Of a stretch of DNA of 64,000 bases, positions 7,549 through 15,928 are shown one piece after another. A program made the translations under genes and the position numbers. The DNA is from Caulobacter vibrioides (GTDB lineage: Bacteria; Pseudomonadota; Alphaproteobacteria; Caulobacterales; Caulobacteraceae). The stretch covers positions 124,001 to 188,000 of the forward strand of contig NZ_PJRR01000025.1 of NCBI RefSeq assembly GCF_002858865.1. Direction: 5' to 3'. The stretch's first letter is position 1. Every line of letters starts with the position of its first letter. Under the pieces are notes generated by a model. That model worked only from the letters and a program-made list of their open reading frames with translations, did not search any database and was not told the DNA's origin.

Positions 7549-8496
7549 TTGGCGCGCGACCCGTATCAGGAACTCGGCGTTACCCGCACCGCCAGCGCGG
7601 ACGAGATCCGCAAGGCGTTCCGCAAGCTCGCCAAGCAGTATCACCCGGACGCCAACCCGGGCGACAAGAAGGCCGAAGAGCGCTTCAAGCAGGTCAGCGC
7701 CGCGTTCGACATCGTCGGCGACGCCGAAAAGCGCAAGAAATTCGACCTGGGCCAGATCGACGCCGACGGCCGTGAGACCATGCGCGGCTTCGGTGGCCAG
7801 CCGGGCAACGGCCCGTTCAACGCCGGCGGTTTTGGCCAGGGCGGCTTCCATCGCTCGAACGAAGGACCCGAGATCGACCTGTCGGATCTGTTCGGCGGCA
7901 TGTTCGGCGGCGGCGGCGGCGGCGCCGGCGCGGGGCGGGGGCCGTTCAGCGGCGGCGCGGGCGGCGGGTTCTCAGCCAAGGGCGCCGACGTCAAGGCGCG
8001 GCTGGACATCGACCTGGAAGACGCCATCAAGGGCGGCAAGAAGCGCGTGGCCTTCTCGGACGGCCGCACGATCGACGTCACCATCCCCACCGGCGCCCAG
8101 GAGGGTCAGACCCTGCGCCTGAAAGGCCAAGGCGCGCCGGGCCGCGGCGGCCAGGGTGACGCCCTGATCGAGCTGGCCATCAAGCCCCACCCGATCTATC
8201 GCCGCGAGGGCGAGGCGCTGGTCATGGACCTGCCGGTCTCGATCCCCGACGCGGTGCTGGGCGGCAAGGTCGAAGCCCCGACGCCCGACGGCAATGTCAT
8301 GCTGGCCGTGCCCAAGGGCAGCAACAGCGGCCAGACCCTGCGCCTGAAGGGCCGGGGCATGCCCGACGGCAAGGGCAAGCGCGGCGACCTGCTGGCTCGC
8401 CTGGTGGTCACCTTGCCCGAGACCGTCGACCAGGACCTCGAAAAGTTCGCCGAAGCTTGGCGCGCCCAGAAGCCCTACACGCCGAAGCGGAAGTAG
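7549..8496 (+). CDS. J-domain co-chaperone (CbpA/DnaJ type II)
   Basis: 315 residues from a TTG start (AGAGGA seven bases upstream). Residues 1-70 form a J domain with the HPD motif at 32-34 (QYHPDANPG), the site that stimulates the DnaK ATPase. A Gly/Phe-rich linker spans roughly residues 80-145 (GGGGGGAGAG). Two substrate-binding beta domains follow, each with a QxLRLKGxGxP motif (EGQTLRLKGQGAPG and SGQTLRLKGRGMPD). There is no CxxCxGxG zinc finger, so this is a CbpA-like protein rather than DnaJ itself. It stands alone, 88 bp after the GTA cluster. Confidence 0.9.
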   Translation: MARDPYQELGVTRTASADEIRKAFRKLAKQYHPDANPGDKKAEERFKQVSAAFDIVGDAEKRKKFDLGQIDADGRETMRGFGGQPGNGPFNAGGFGQGGFHRSNEGPEIDLSDLFGGMFGGGGGGAGAGRGPFSGGAGGGFSAKGADVKARLDIDLEDAIKGGKKRVAFSDGRTIDVTIPTGAQEGQTLRLKGQGAPGRGGQGDALIELAIKPHPIYRREGEALVMDLPVSIPDAVLGGKVEAPTPDGNVMLAVPKGSNSGQTLRLKGRGMPDGKGKRGDLLARLVVTLPETVDQDLEKFAEAWRAQKPYTPKRK

Positions 8497-8512
8497 GGGC
8501 GGGTTTTAAAAG

Positions 8513-8528
8513 TCGTCATCTCTGGCGA
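8513..8528. promoter_or_regulatory. Operator 1 of the hipBA promoter region
   Basis: TCGTC-N6-GGCGA, one mismatch from the TCGCC-N6-GGCGA pattern seen twice more upstream of hipB. It is 146 bp upstream of the hipB start. Confidence 0.55.
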
Positions 8529-8552
8529 CTTTTAGCTATTTTGCGCCTTAAA

Positions 8553-8568
8553 TCGCCAGAAGTGGCGA
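8553..8568. promoter_or_regulatory. Operator 2 of the hipBA promoter region
   Basis: Perfect inverted repeat TCGCC-AGAAGT-GGCGA. It has the form expected for a HipB/XRE dimer operator (compare the TATCC-N8-GGATA of E. coli hipBA). Confidence 0.7.
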
Positions 8569-8608
8569 ATTTTAGAGCTAAAAATAGAGCTCTCCTATAT
8601 CGACAGAC

Positions 8609-8639
8609 TTGACGATATGGGGCCTTAAGTTGATATATA
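8609..8639 (+). promoter_or_regulatory. Probable hipBA promoter
   Basis: A TTGACG box at 8609-8614 is followed after 17-19 bp by GATATATA at 8632-8639. This -10 region abuts operator 3, so repressor bound there would block RNA polymerase. The predicted leader before the hipB ATG is only about 10-15 nt. Confidence 0.55.
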
Positions 8640-8655
8640 TCGCCACAAGAGGCGA
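8640..8655. promoter_or_regulatory. Operator 3 of the hipBA promoter region
   Basis: Perfect inverted repeat TCGCC-ACAAGA-GGCGA, lying between the -10 box and the hipB start codon at 8659. Confidence 0.7.
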
Positions 8656-8658
8656 TTT

Positions 8659-9018
8659 ATGAAATTTGAATCTCTCCTGTCCGATGAGGCGGTGTTGGCC
8701 GAGATGGGTCAGCGTCTGGTGGCGGCGCGGCTGGAGCGGCGGCTGACCCAGGCTCAGCTGGCGCAGGCCGCCGGCGTGTCCAAGCGCACCGTCGAGCGTC
8801 TGGAAGACGGCGCCTCGGCCCAGCTGACCAATCTGGTGCGCTGCCTGCGGGCCCTGGACCGGCTGGAGGGGCTGGAGCGCCTGCTGCCCGAGACGCCCGC
8901 CAATCCGCTGGACCTGCTGAAACAGGCCAAGACCGGCCGCTCAAGAGTGCGCAACGCCCGCGCGTCCGGCGTCGCCGAGACCGGCGGCGCGCCTTGGGTG
9001 TGGGGCGATGAAAAATGA
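8659..9018 (+). CDS. hipB: HipB-like XRE antitoxin/repressor
   Basis: 119 residues. An XRE helix-turn-helix covers about residues 17-70 (GQRLVAARLERRLTQAQLAQAAGVSKRTVERLEDG), with a charged, probably flexible C-terminal tail after a Pro-rich PETPANPLDLL segment. It overlaps the next gene by four bases (ATGA), the standard arrangement for an antitoxin translated before its HipA toxin. By family it should bind HipA and repress its own promoter through the inverted repeats upstream. The tail, which ends WVWGDEK, differs from that of E. coli HipB, so the toxin contact may differ. Confidence 0.85.
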   Translation: MKFESLLSDEAVLAEMGQRLVAARLERRLTQAQLAQAAGVSKRTVERLEDGASAQLTNLVRCLRALDRLEGLERLLPETPANPLDLLKQAKTGRSRVRNARASGVAETGGAPWVWGDEK

Positions 9019-10322
9019 CCACCGTCGCCGAGGTTCGCCTGTGGGGCAGCCGGATCGGCGCGGTGTCGCTGGAAGACGGCGCCCAGACGGCGGTCTTCGC
9101 CTATGAGCCGGGCTTTATCGCCAGCGGAATCCAGCCCGCCCCGCTGATGATGCCGCTGAAGGCCGGCGTGTTCAGCTTTCCCGATCTGCCGCCGCGCAGC
9201 TTCCATGGCCTGCCCGGCATGCTGGCCGACGCCCTGCCGGACAAGTACGGCCATGTGCTGATCGACGCCTGGCTGGCCACGCAAGGTCGCAGCCCCGAGA
9301 GCTTCAACGCCGTCGAGCGCCTTTGCTACACCGGCCGCCGGGGCATGGGGGCGCTGGAGTTCTCGCCGATGGCGGGGCCGCGTCGGCGGGTCTCCAGCAA
9401 GATCGACATCGACGCCCTGGTGACCCTGGCTTCGGAGGTGCTGACCCATCGCCACGACCTGCGCGCCTCGTTCGCCGATGCGGACAAGGCCGACGCCCTG
9501 CGCGACATCTTGAGCGTCGGCACCTCGGCGGGCGGGGCGCGGGCCAAGGCGGTGATCGCCTGGAACCCGGCAACCAACGAAGTGCGCTCCGGTCAGGTCG
9601 AGGCGGGCGCGGGTTTCGGCTACTGGCTGCTGAAGTTCGACGGCGTCTCCGGCAACCGGGACAAGGAACTGGCCGACCCCAAGGGCTATGGCGCGGTCGA
9701 GCACGCCTATGGACAGATGGCGGCGGCGGCGGGAATCGACGTCGCCGAGAGTCGCTTGCTGGAGGAGGGCGGTCGTCGCCACTTCATGAGCAAGCGCTTC
9801 GACCGGCTGGACGGCGGCGGCAAGCTGCACATGCAGTCGCTGGCCGCCATCGCCCATCTGGATTTCAACGATCCCGTCGCCAATTCCTATGAACAGGCCC
9901 TGTTCACGATGCGGCGGATGGGCCTGCCGATGGCGCAGTTGGAAGAGCAGTTCCGGCGCATGGTCTTCAACGTGTTGGCGCGAAACCAGGACGACCACGT
10001 CAAGAACATCGCCTTCCTGATGGACCGCGCAGGACGCTGGAGCCTGTCACCGGCCTTCGACATCACCTGGAGCTACAATCCGGACGGCGAATGGACCTCG
10101 CGCCACCAGATGTCGATCAACGGCAAGCGGGACGGGTTCGACTTCGCCGATCTGGAGGCCTGCGCGAAAACCGCCTCGATCAGTCGCGGTCATGTCGGCC
10201 GGATCTTTGAAGAGGTGCGGGCGGCCGTGATGCGCTGGCCGACCTTCGCCGACGCGGCCGGCGTGGACGAGCGCTGGCGGGATCAGATCGGCGCGACGCT
10301 GCGGCTGGAGCTCAGGCGGTAG
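9015..10322 (+). CDS. hipA: HipA-like serine/threonine kinase toxin
   Basis: 435 residues. The N-terminal HipA domain (AEVRLWGSRIGAVSLEDG, then FSFPDLPPRSFHGLPGMLADALPDKYG) precedes the kinase core. The core shows SVGTSAGGARAKAV (Gly-rich loop), KRFDRL, the catalytic loop NQDDHVKN (Asp of the D-x-x-x-N pair) and the metal-binding PAFDITWS, so all expected catalytic residues are present. HipA toxins phosphorylate aminoacyl-tRNA synthetases and cause growth arrest; the target of this one cannot be read from sequence. It is encoded with hipB as an operon under the repeated operators. Confidence 0.9.
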   Translation: MTTVAEVRLWGSRIGAVSLEDGAQTAVFAYEPGFIASGIQPAPLMMPLKAGVFSFPDLPPRSFHGLPGMLADALPDKYGHVLIDAWLATQGRSPESFNAVERLCYTGRRGMGALEFSPMAGPRRRVSSKIDIDALVTLASEVLTHRHDLRASFADADKADALRDILSVGTSAGGARAKAVIAWNPATNEVRSGQVEAGAGFGYWLLKFDGVSGNRDKELADPKGYGAVEHAYGQMAAAAGIDVAESRLLEEGGRRHFMSKRFDRLDGGGKLHMQSLAAIAHLDFNDPVANSYEQALFTMRRMGLPMAQLEEQFRRMVFNVLARNQDDHVKNIAFLMDRAGRWSLSPAFDITWSYNPDGEWTSRHQMSINGKRDGFDFADLEACAKTASISRGHVGRIFEEVRAAVMRWPTFADAAGVDERWRDQIGATLRLELRR

Positions 10323-10330
10323 GCGGGGGA

Positions 10331-10441
10331 TTGAAAAGCATCGACGAGGTCTGGTGACGCCGCTCAACGCGAAAGGCCGTGGCGCCGCCTGCGGTGCTCG
10401 CGGAGGTGCGGGCCAAGCTCAAGGCGCTGCTGGATGTCTGA
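10331..10441 (+). other. Possible short gene remnant downstream of hipA
   Basis: Between hipA and the next gene the frame reads LKSIDEVW, a stop, then a codon-biased stretch ending VAPPAVLAEVRAKLKALLDV and a stop at 10439-10441. The pattern resembles a decayed small ORF, but the parent family is not recognisable. The rest of the 200-bp gap holds nothing I can support. Confidence 0.2.
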
Positions 10442-10523
10442 TCGGCGGCCTCTCAACAGCGTTGATCCGCCGGACCGCCGCCCCATCTGAAGACCGTGGC
10501 GCGATCGGCCGACGGGAGCTTTC

Positions 10524-11033
10524 ATGTTCGTCTTGATGCTGTGCGCGGCCTTGCTGGTCATTGTCGGTTGCCCGGAGACGGCGCTGGGCAAGGGGCTGAG
10601 GCGGTGGCTGGTCGACTGGCCGGCGAAGGTGTTGGCGGGACTGACCCCGGCGCGCCTGGTGTTGCTGCTGGCCTTGCTGGCGGTCTCCACCCTTGTGGTC
10701 GTCCTATTCGAAGTCGAGGGCGCGATCCTGCTCGGCATGGCCCTGCCTGAAGTCGCGGTCTGGTTCATGGCCTTCGATGTTGCGGCCTTCATCGACCTGT
10801 TCGCGGCGATCGCACTGGCCGCCAACGGCGCCCGTCTGAAAGGACTGGGTGACCGGATCAAGGCGCTGCCGGGCCAGTTCGGTCGCGGGCTCGTCGCGCG
10901 CGTCCGTCGCTCGGGACAGGGCCGCCAGGGCGGACGCCGCTTCCGGCGTCCGGGGAGCGGGGCGACCAAAAGCGAGGACGGCGATGCGGGCTGGAGCGGC
11001 GCCGCGCAGCCGGGCGCGCTGGCCTGGGCCTGA
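10524..11033 (+). CDS. Small polytopic membrane protein, unknown function
   Basis: 169 residues from an ATG with GGGAGC upstream. There are three hydrophobic segments: residues about 3-16, 43-62 (LVLLLALLAVSTLVVVLF) and 68-99 (LLGMALPEVAVWFMAFDVAAF...). A basic, Arg/Gly-rich C-terminal tail follows (GQGRQGGRRFRRPGSG), as in several poorly characterised alphaproteobacterial membrane proteins. No catalytic motif is visible. It stands alone before the PepSY operon. Codon use is normal for the genome, so I regard it as a real gene without a known role. Confidence 0.6.
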   Translation: MFVLMLCAALLVIVGCPETALGKGLRRWLVDWPAKVLAGLTPARLVLLLALLAVSTLVVVLFEVEGAILLGMALPEVAVWFMAFDVAAFIDLFAAIALAANGARLKGLGDRIKALPGQFGRGLVARVRRSGQGRQGGRRFRRPGSGATKSEDGDAGWSGAAQPGALAWA

Positions 11034-11161
11034 GGCGCGAAAGCGGGCGGACGGCGGGCGCTTTCGCCGCCGGACGTTCCGCCCCGTGACAGAACGCCGC
11101 GCGCCGTTCATAACCGGAACGTTCAGCCTCCATTCAGCCGGGGTCCTTTAGACCGGTCAGC

Positions 11162-11479
11162 ATGAAACCGATCCGCGCCCTCATCGTCGCCGCCGCGCTG
11201 GCCGCCGTCCTTCCGGATGCGGCCTTCGCGCAACGCCGTCCGGACTCGCTGGGCGCCGACTGGCGTCAGCAGCAGGACCAGGCGCGGGGCGGCGTGCAGT
11301 CGGGACGGCTGGTGCCGCTGTCGCGGGTGATCGAGATGATCGGTCGCCGGGTGCCGGGCCGGGTGCTGGACGCCGGCCTCGAAGGCGACAACTACCGGGT
11401 TCGCTGGGCCGCGGCCGACGGCCGACGCATCGACTTCATCGTCGACGCCCAGACCGGCCAGATCCTGAGCGGCGGCTAG
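11162..11479 (+). CDS. Periplasmic PepSY-domain protein
   Basis: 105 residues: a signal peptide (MKPIRALIVAAALAAVLPDAAFAQ) followed by a single PepSY fold. In the fold, VPLSRVIEMIGRRVPGRVLDAGLEGDNYRVRW and GRRIDFIVDAQTGQIL are the diagnostic halves. PepSY proteins are thought to modulate periplasmic enzymes or sensors. Here the gene is 15 bp ahead of a response regulator and its kinase, an arrangement frequent in alphaproteobacteria, so it may tune the kinase's periplasmic sensor. That role is inferred from position. Confidence 0.8.
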   Translation: MKPIRALIVAAALAAVLPDAAFAQRRPDSLGADWRQQQDQARGGVQSGRLVPLSRVIEMIGRRVPGRVLDAGLEGDNYRVRWAAADGRRIDFIVDAQTGQILSGG

Positions 11480-11494
11480 GAAGGACTTCACGTC

Positions 11495-12172
11495 ATGCGC
11501 ATCCTGCTCGTCGAGGACGATCCCGACCTGACGCGTCAGCTGAAGCTGGCCCTGGCCGACGCCGGCTATGCCGTCGACCACGCGCCCGACGGCGAGGAAG
11601 CCCAGTATCTGGGCGAGAACGAGCCCTATGACGCGGTGATCCTGGACCTTGGCCTGCCCAAGGTGGACGGCGTGTCGGTGCTGGAGCGCTGGCGGCGCGG
11701 CAATGTCACGACGCCGGTGCTGATCCTGACCGCCCGCGGCGCCTGGAGCGACAAGGTCGCCGGCTTCGACGCGGGCGCCGACGACTATCTGGCCAAGCCG
11801 TTCCATACCGAGGAGCTTCTGGCCCGCCTGCGCGCCCTGCTGCGCCGCTCGGCCGGTCACGCCGCGCCGTCGCTGTCGTGCGGGGCCCTGCGCCTGGACC
11901 CGCGCGCGGCCCGCGCCAGCGTCAATGGCGAGCCGCTGCGCCTGACCTCGCTGGAATACCGCCTGCTGCACTACATGATCATGCACCAGGGCCGGGTGAT
12001 CGGCCGCACCGAGCTGGTCGAGCACCTGTACGACCAGGACTTCGATCGCGACAGCAACACCATCGAGGTGTTCATCGGCCGCCTGCGCAAGAAGCTGGGC
12101 GCGGACCGGATCGAGACCGTGCGCGGCCTTGGCTATCGCCTCGCGGCCTTGCCGGGCGAAGACGCGGCGTGA
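11495..12172 (+). CDS. OmpR/PhoP-family response regulator
   Basis: 225 residues. A receiver domain with the acidic pocket EDD at 7-9, phospho-acceptor Asp51 in AVILDLGLPKVDG and conserved Lys in LAKPFHTEELLARL is followed by a winged-helix DNA-binding domain (TSLEYRLLHYMIMHQGRVIGRTELVEHLYD, then NTIEVFIGRLRKKLG). It is the middle gene of a PepSY / regulator / kinase operon; its stop overlaps the kinase GTG (GTGA). The target genes are unknown. Confidence 0.92.
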   Translation: MRILLVEDDPDLTRQLKLALADAGYAVDHAPDGEEAQYLGENEPYDAVILDLGLPKVDGVSVLERWRRGNVTTPVLILTARGAWSDKVAGFDAGADDYLAKPFHTEELLARLRALLRRSAGHAAPSLSCGALRLDPRAARASVNGEPLRLTSLEYRLLHYMIMHQGRVIGRTELVEHLYDQDFDRDSNTIEVFIGRLRKKLGADRIETVRGLGYRLAALPGEDAA

Positions 12173-13605
12173 GCAAGGCCACGCGCGTCCCTGTCCTGGC
12201 GCGTCTCTGGAGCATGATCGTCCCGAGCCATCGCTCGCTCGTCTTTCGACTGGTGGTGGCGGCTGGCATCTGGACTCTGCTGGTCGTCGCCGGAGCCGGC
12301 GTTTTCGTGAACACCCAGTTCCGCGACGCTCAGGTGCGTCGCTTCGACCAGGGGTTATCGATCCTGATCGATGACATGTACGCTAACACCAGCGTCGAGG
12401 ATGGGCTGGTTAAGGCGCCGTTCCTGACCGACATTCGCGCAACTCGAGCCTACTCGGGCCGCTACTGGACAATCTTCGACTCGACCGGCGACGGCTCGCT
12501 AAGAGTAATCGACCGCTCGCGCTCGCTGTTTGACAGCGACCTGATGCTCCCGTCTGCTCAGTTGGACCGGCTGATCGCCGCCCCGGGTAAGACTATCTAT
12601 TTCGATTTGCGGGGCCCGCAGGATGCGCGGCTGCGTGCCGGGGGGCTCTTAGCCCGCTTGCCCGGCCATGCCACGCCCGTGATTTTCCTTGTGGCCGAGG
12701 ACCGCTCGCCGATCGACGCGGACACTGGCCGCTTTGTGCGCATCACCGCCTTCGCCCTGCTGATCCTGAGCGGCGGCCTGATCCTGGCGGTGGTGGTGCA
12801 GGTGCGCTTTGGCCTGCAGCCGCTGTTTCAGTTGCGCCGCGAGGTGGCCCATGTCCGCCGCGGCAAGGCCGAGCGCGTGGACGGGCGCTATCCCGAGGAG
12901 CTGGAGCCCCTAGCCGCCGAGCTGAACGCGCTGCTGGCTCACAACCAGGAGGTCGTCGAGCGCCAGCGCACCCACGTCGGCAACCTGGCCCATGCGCTGA
13001 AGACGCCGCTGTCGGTGATGCTGACCGAGGCCAGCCAGCAGCCGGGGCAACTGGCCGAGGTGGTGACCCGCCAGGCCCAGACCATGCGCGAGCAGGTCGA
13101 TCACCACCTGCGCCGCGCCCGCGCCGCCGCCCGCTCGCAGACCAGCGGCGAGCGCACGCCGGTGGAGCCGATCCTGGACGAGCTGGCCGTGACCCTGGAG
13201 CGGATCTTCCAGGACAAGGCTGACGGGCGAGGCGTGGAGATCGATTGGCGCTGCCCTGAGGACCTGTGCTTCCAGGGCGAAAAGCAGGACCTGATGGAGC
13301 TGGCCGGCAATGTGATGGAGAACGCCGGCAAGTGGTGTCGTGGCAAGATCCGCGTCGACGCCGTCCGAACGGGCGAGGCGCGCATGACCCTGACCGTCGA
13401 CGACGATGGTCCGGGCTTGACGCCCGACGAGCGGGCCCAGGCGCTCAAGCGTGGGCAACGGCTCGACGAGAACGCGCCGGGATCGGGGCTGGGCCTGTCG
13501 ATCGTCGACGAGCTGGCCCGCGCCTATGGCGGCTCGGTGCAACTGGGTGAATCCCCGCTGGGCGGCTTGCGGGTGAGCCTTGATCTGCCCTGCGCCGAAT
13601 CCTGA
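12169..13605 (+). CDS. Sensor histidine kinase partner of the PepSY-linked regulator
   Basis: 478 residues from a GTG overlapping the regulator stop. There is one transmembrane helix near residues 27-47, a periplasmic sensor region of about 150 residues, a second helix near 190-210, a HAMP-like linker, a His-kinase core with the H-box in NLAHALKTPLSVM (His275), an N-box in NVMENAGKW and a G-box in GSGLGLSIVDELA. Codon use in the sensor region (about 12340-12680) is unlike its surroundings: runs such as CTA AGA GTA, and TTA and CGA codons, are rare elsewhere in the window. The kinase core is normal, suggesting a sensor domain of different origin. The signal is unknown. Confidence 0.9.
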   Translation: MSKATRVPVLARLWSMIVPSHRSLVFRLVVAAGIWTLLVVAGAGVFVNTQFRDAQVRRFDQGLSILIDDMYANTSVEDGLVKAPFLTDIRATRAYSGRYWTIFDSTGDGSLRVIDRSRSLFDSDLMLPSAQLDRLIAAPGKTIYFDLRGPQDARLRAGGLLARLPGHATPVIFLVAEDRSPIDADTGRFVRITAFALLILSGGLILAVVVQVRFGLQPLFQLRREVAHVRRGKAERVDGRYPEELEPLAAELNALLAHNQEVVERQRTHVGNLAHALKTPLSVMLTEASQQPGQLAEVVTRQAQTMREQVDHHLRRARAAARSQTSGERTPVEPILDELAVTLERIFQDKADGRGVEIDWRCPEDLCFQGEKQDLMELAGNVMENAGKWCRGKIRVDAVRTGEARMTLTVDDDGPGLTPDERAQALKRGQRLDENAPGSGLGLSIVDELARAYGGSVQLGESPLGGLRVSLDLPCAES

Positions 13606-13804
13606 CTCCTGGTTGTGGCGGTATGAGGTGCGCAGGGTCCTGGCGTAACACGTTATCGGTTACCTAAACCTGCGGTGGACAACACTTTTCGGGCGCAGAC
13701 CCCAGGCGCGGACGCGCAGGTTTTTTGCGTCGTTTCGGAAATCCTTAACCTCGTTTCGAACATGGTTGACGCTTGTCGGAAGTCTCGATCCGGCACGGGG
13801 GATC

Positions 13805-15136
13805 ATGGCCGCCATCGCTGCGCATAAACTGCAGATCATCCAGACGCTGGTGGAAACCGCGCCGGATGCGGCTCTGCGCAGCCTTGAGTTGGCCCTTGCC
13901 GGCGCCGGGAGCCAGGGAGCGTTGGCGTCCGTGCGCGGTCTTGTCGAGGACGAGACCGCCAATCGCTTCGTGCGTAACAACGTCCTGGCCCCGATCGTGC
14001 CGCTTTGCGCCAGGCGCGCCTCCAGCCAGGTCTCCTTCCCCGCGCCGGTCCTGTCGCGCCTGTGGCGCGCGCTGAAATCCGTCGCCGCCGCCCGGGTCGA
14101 GGAAGCCGCCGCGCGCTGCAACCCCTGGGACCTGGAGCAGGGCTCGCCCGAGGTGTTCGACGAGCTGTGCAAGCTGGCCGCGGCGGGTCTGCGCGACCCG
14201 GAGAACGCCGCGTTCGACAGCGTCCGCTCGCTGTGCGACCCCGAGCAACTGGCGCTGTGCCTGCAGCTGTCCACCCTGACGCGCGGATGCCTGCCCAAGC
14301 TTGCGGAATGGGTCAGCCGCATGTCGGACGAGCGCGCCGCCGCCGCGCGCCTGGCCTATCGCGACGCCTGTCGGATCAGCGAGGACGCCGGCCCGCTGCT
14401 GCTCGATATTCTGTCGGCGCACCTGCCCGACGACTGGCGCATCATGCGCGTGATCTCGGCGGTCATGGACCGACCGTCCGATCGGTATCTGGCCTCGTCC
14501 GAGGTGTCGCAGTTCGGCGAGCGCATCCTCACCGAGATCGAGGAGACGATCGCCCTGATCGAGTCCTTCAGCTTCGCCGACGGCGAGAAGGCCGGCCGCC
14601 TGGCCGCCCAGGCCGCCCAGAAGGTCCAGCTGCAGATGGTCGAGATCCAGCAGTCGGTCGACATCGCCAAGGACGGCCCGTGGGGCAAGCGCCTGGCGCG
14701 CCAGAAGCAGGCGATGGCCAAGGCCTGCGAGCTGCGCATGGATCAGGCCGAGAAGGAACTGGACAAGGCCCTGCCCACCCGGCCGATCTCGATGCTGGCC
14801 AAGAAGGGCGCGCGGGGCGTCGCCAAGCTGATCGAGGCGCCGGATGAGGCGATGATCCGTCGCGCCCAGTCCGCGCTGGCCTTCGTGGCCGAGCTGCGGG
14901 CCTGCGCCGACAAGGCCGGCTACGGCAGTTCACGGACCAAGGTCCTGGAAAAGTTGAACGCCCGTCTGGACCCCTATATCGAGGACGTGCTGCACGTGGC
15001 GCGGACCGGCGAGGGCGGCGATTCCGCCGTGGCCGTGAAGTATCTCGACATCGCCGCCAGCTTCATCGCCTACACCCGCGACGACAAGACCGCCGAGATC
15101 GTCCGCCGCCGCGCGGCGGCCGCCATCGCGGCTTAG
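13805..15136 (+). CDS. DUF2336 family protein
   Basis: 443 residues from the ATG at 13805 (GGGGGA just upstream); an upstream TTG at 13766 in frame is less likely and may instead be a -35 element. The sequence is almost entirely helical and Ala/Glu-rich, with HEAT-like paired helices (LVEDETANRFVRNNVLAPIVPLC; FDELCKLAAAGLRDPENAAFDSV) and a long helical C-terminus. This matches DUF2336, found almost only in alphaproteobacteria and of unknown function. It stands alone, with its stop adjoining the convergent hydrolase gene. Confidence 0.7.
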   Translation: MAAIAAHKLQIIQTLVETAPDAALRSLELALAGAGSQGALASVRGLVEDETANRFVRNNVLAPIVPLCARRASSQVSFPAPVLSRLWRALKSVAAARVEEAAARCNPWDLEQGSPEVFDELCKLAAAGLRDPENAAFDSVRSLCDPEQLALCLQLSTLTRGCLPKLAEWVSRMSDERAAAARLAYRDACRISEDAGPLLLDILSAHLPDDWRIMRVISAVMDRPSDRYLASSEVSQFGERILTEIEETIALIESFSFADGEKAGRLAAQAAQKVQLQMVEIQQSVDIAKDGPWGKRLARQKQAMAKACELRMDQAEKELDKALPTRPISMLAKKGARGVAKLIEAPDEAMIRRAQSALAFVAELRACADKAGYGSSRTKVLEKLNARLDPYIEDVLHVARTGEGGDSAVAVKYLDIAASFIAYTRDDKTAEIVRRRAAAAIAA

Positions 15137-15829
15137 CTATACGCCCAGCCAGGCCGCCATCGCCGGGTTCACCACGTCCGGGCGTTCGTGGGTGATCACG
15201 TGGCCGCAGTCCTCAGCGATGACGAGGCGCGCGTCTGGGATCATCGCGGCCATCTCTTCGGAGAGCGCTTTAGGCGTCAGCGGATCGGCGTCGCCGACGA
15301 TGATCGCGGTTGGAACGGCGATGGACGCCAGCAGGGGGCGGCTGTCGGGCCGCCCGATCACGGCCTCGGTCTGGCGCGCGAAGCCCTCCAGGCCCACCGC
15401 AAGGCCCATGCGCGCGCTCAGCGCGTTGAGCGCGGGATCACCCTTGCGGCTGGGGTGGGTGAGGGCGTCGGCCCCCAGCGCGCAGAACCGCTCGAAGCCG
15501 ACCTTGTGCGCCTGGGCGACCATCTTGCGCCGACCTGCGGCCTGTTCGGGCGTGTCGGGCCTGGCCGAGGTGCAGATCAGCGCCAGCCGCGACACGCGCT
15601 CCGGCGCCTGGCGAACGATCTCGAAGGCCAGGTACCCGCCCATCGAAAGGCCGGCGAGGGCGAAGGTCGGCGGGGCGTCGGCGAGAATACGGGTGGCGAT
15701 TTCGGCCAGGCTGTCACCGGCCAGGGTGTTGGCGATCGTCACAGGGCCGCGCGGCCAAAGCACGGGCAGTTGCGGGGCGAAGATCTCCTCCGAGCAGAGA
15801 AGCCCGGGGACCAACAGGATCGCCGTCAT
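15137..15829 (-). CDS. Alpha/beta-hydrolase
   Basis: 230 residues from the ATG at 15829 (GGCTCC context); upstream extension of this frame is a shadow of ccmI. It begins MTAILLVPGLLCSEEIF with the oxyanion-hole motif. The nucleophile elbow GLSMGGYLAF carries Ser in G-x-S-x-G, the acid Asp lies in VGDADPLTP and the catalytic His in EDCGHVITHERP. This is a compact single-domain esterase/carboxylesterase of the BioH/MhpC type. The substrate cannot be inferred: neither neighbour (DUF2336, ccmI) is metabolic. Confidence 0.88.
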   Translation of the reverse strand: MTAILLVPGLLCSEEIFAPQLPVLWPRGPVTIANTLAGDSLAEIATRILADAPPTFALAGLSMGGYLAFEIVRQAPERVSRLALICTSARPDTPEQAAGRRKMVAQAHKVGFERFCALGADALTHPSRKGDPALNALSARMGLAVGLEGFARQTEAVIGRPDSRPLLASIAVPTAIIVGDADPLTPKALSEEMAAMIPDARLVIAEDCGHVITHERPDVVNPAMAAWLGV

Positions 15830-15928
15830 GGAGCCTTCCTCGACAGGCGCCCCAGAATGACGGGGCGCGGGCCTCCTTAAGCGCTTTTTCCTCTCCCGGC
15901 GACGGCCGGAACAAGCTAACACCCGGCC

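Noticed and set aside
11162..13605. Naming the PepSY/regulator/kinase operon as feuPQ or phoPQ
   Set aside because: The overall layout is common in alphaproteobacteria, but nothing here separates one OmpR-type pair from another by eye. A tree would be needed.
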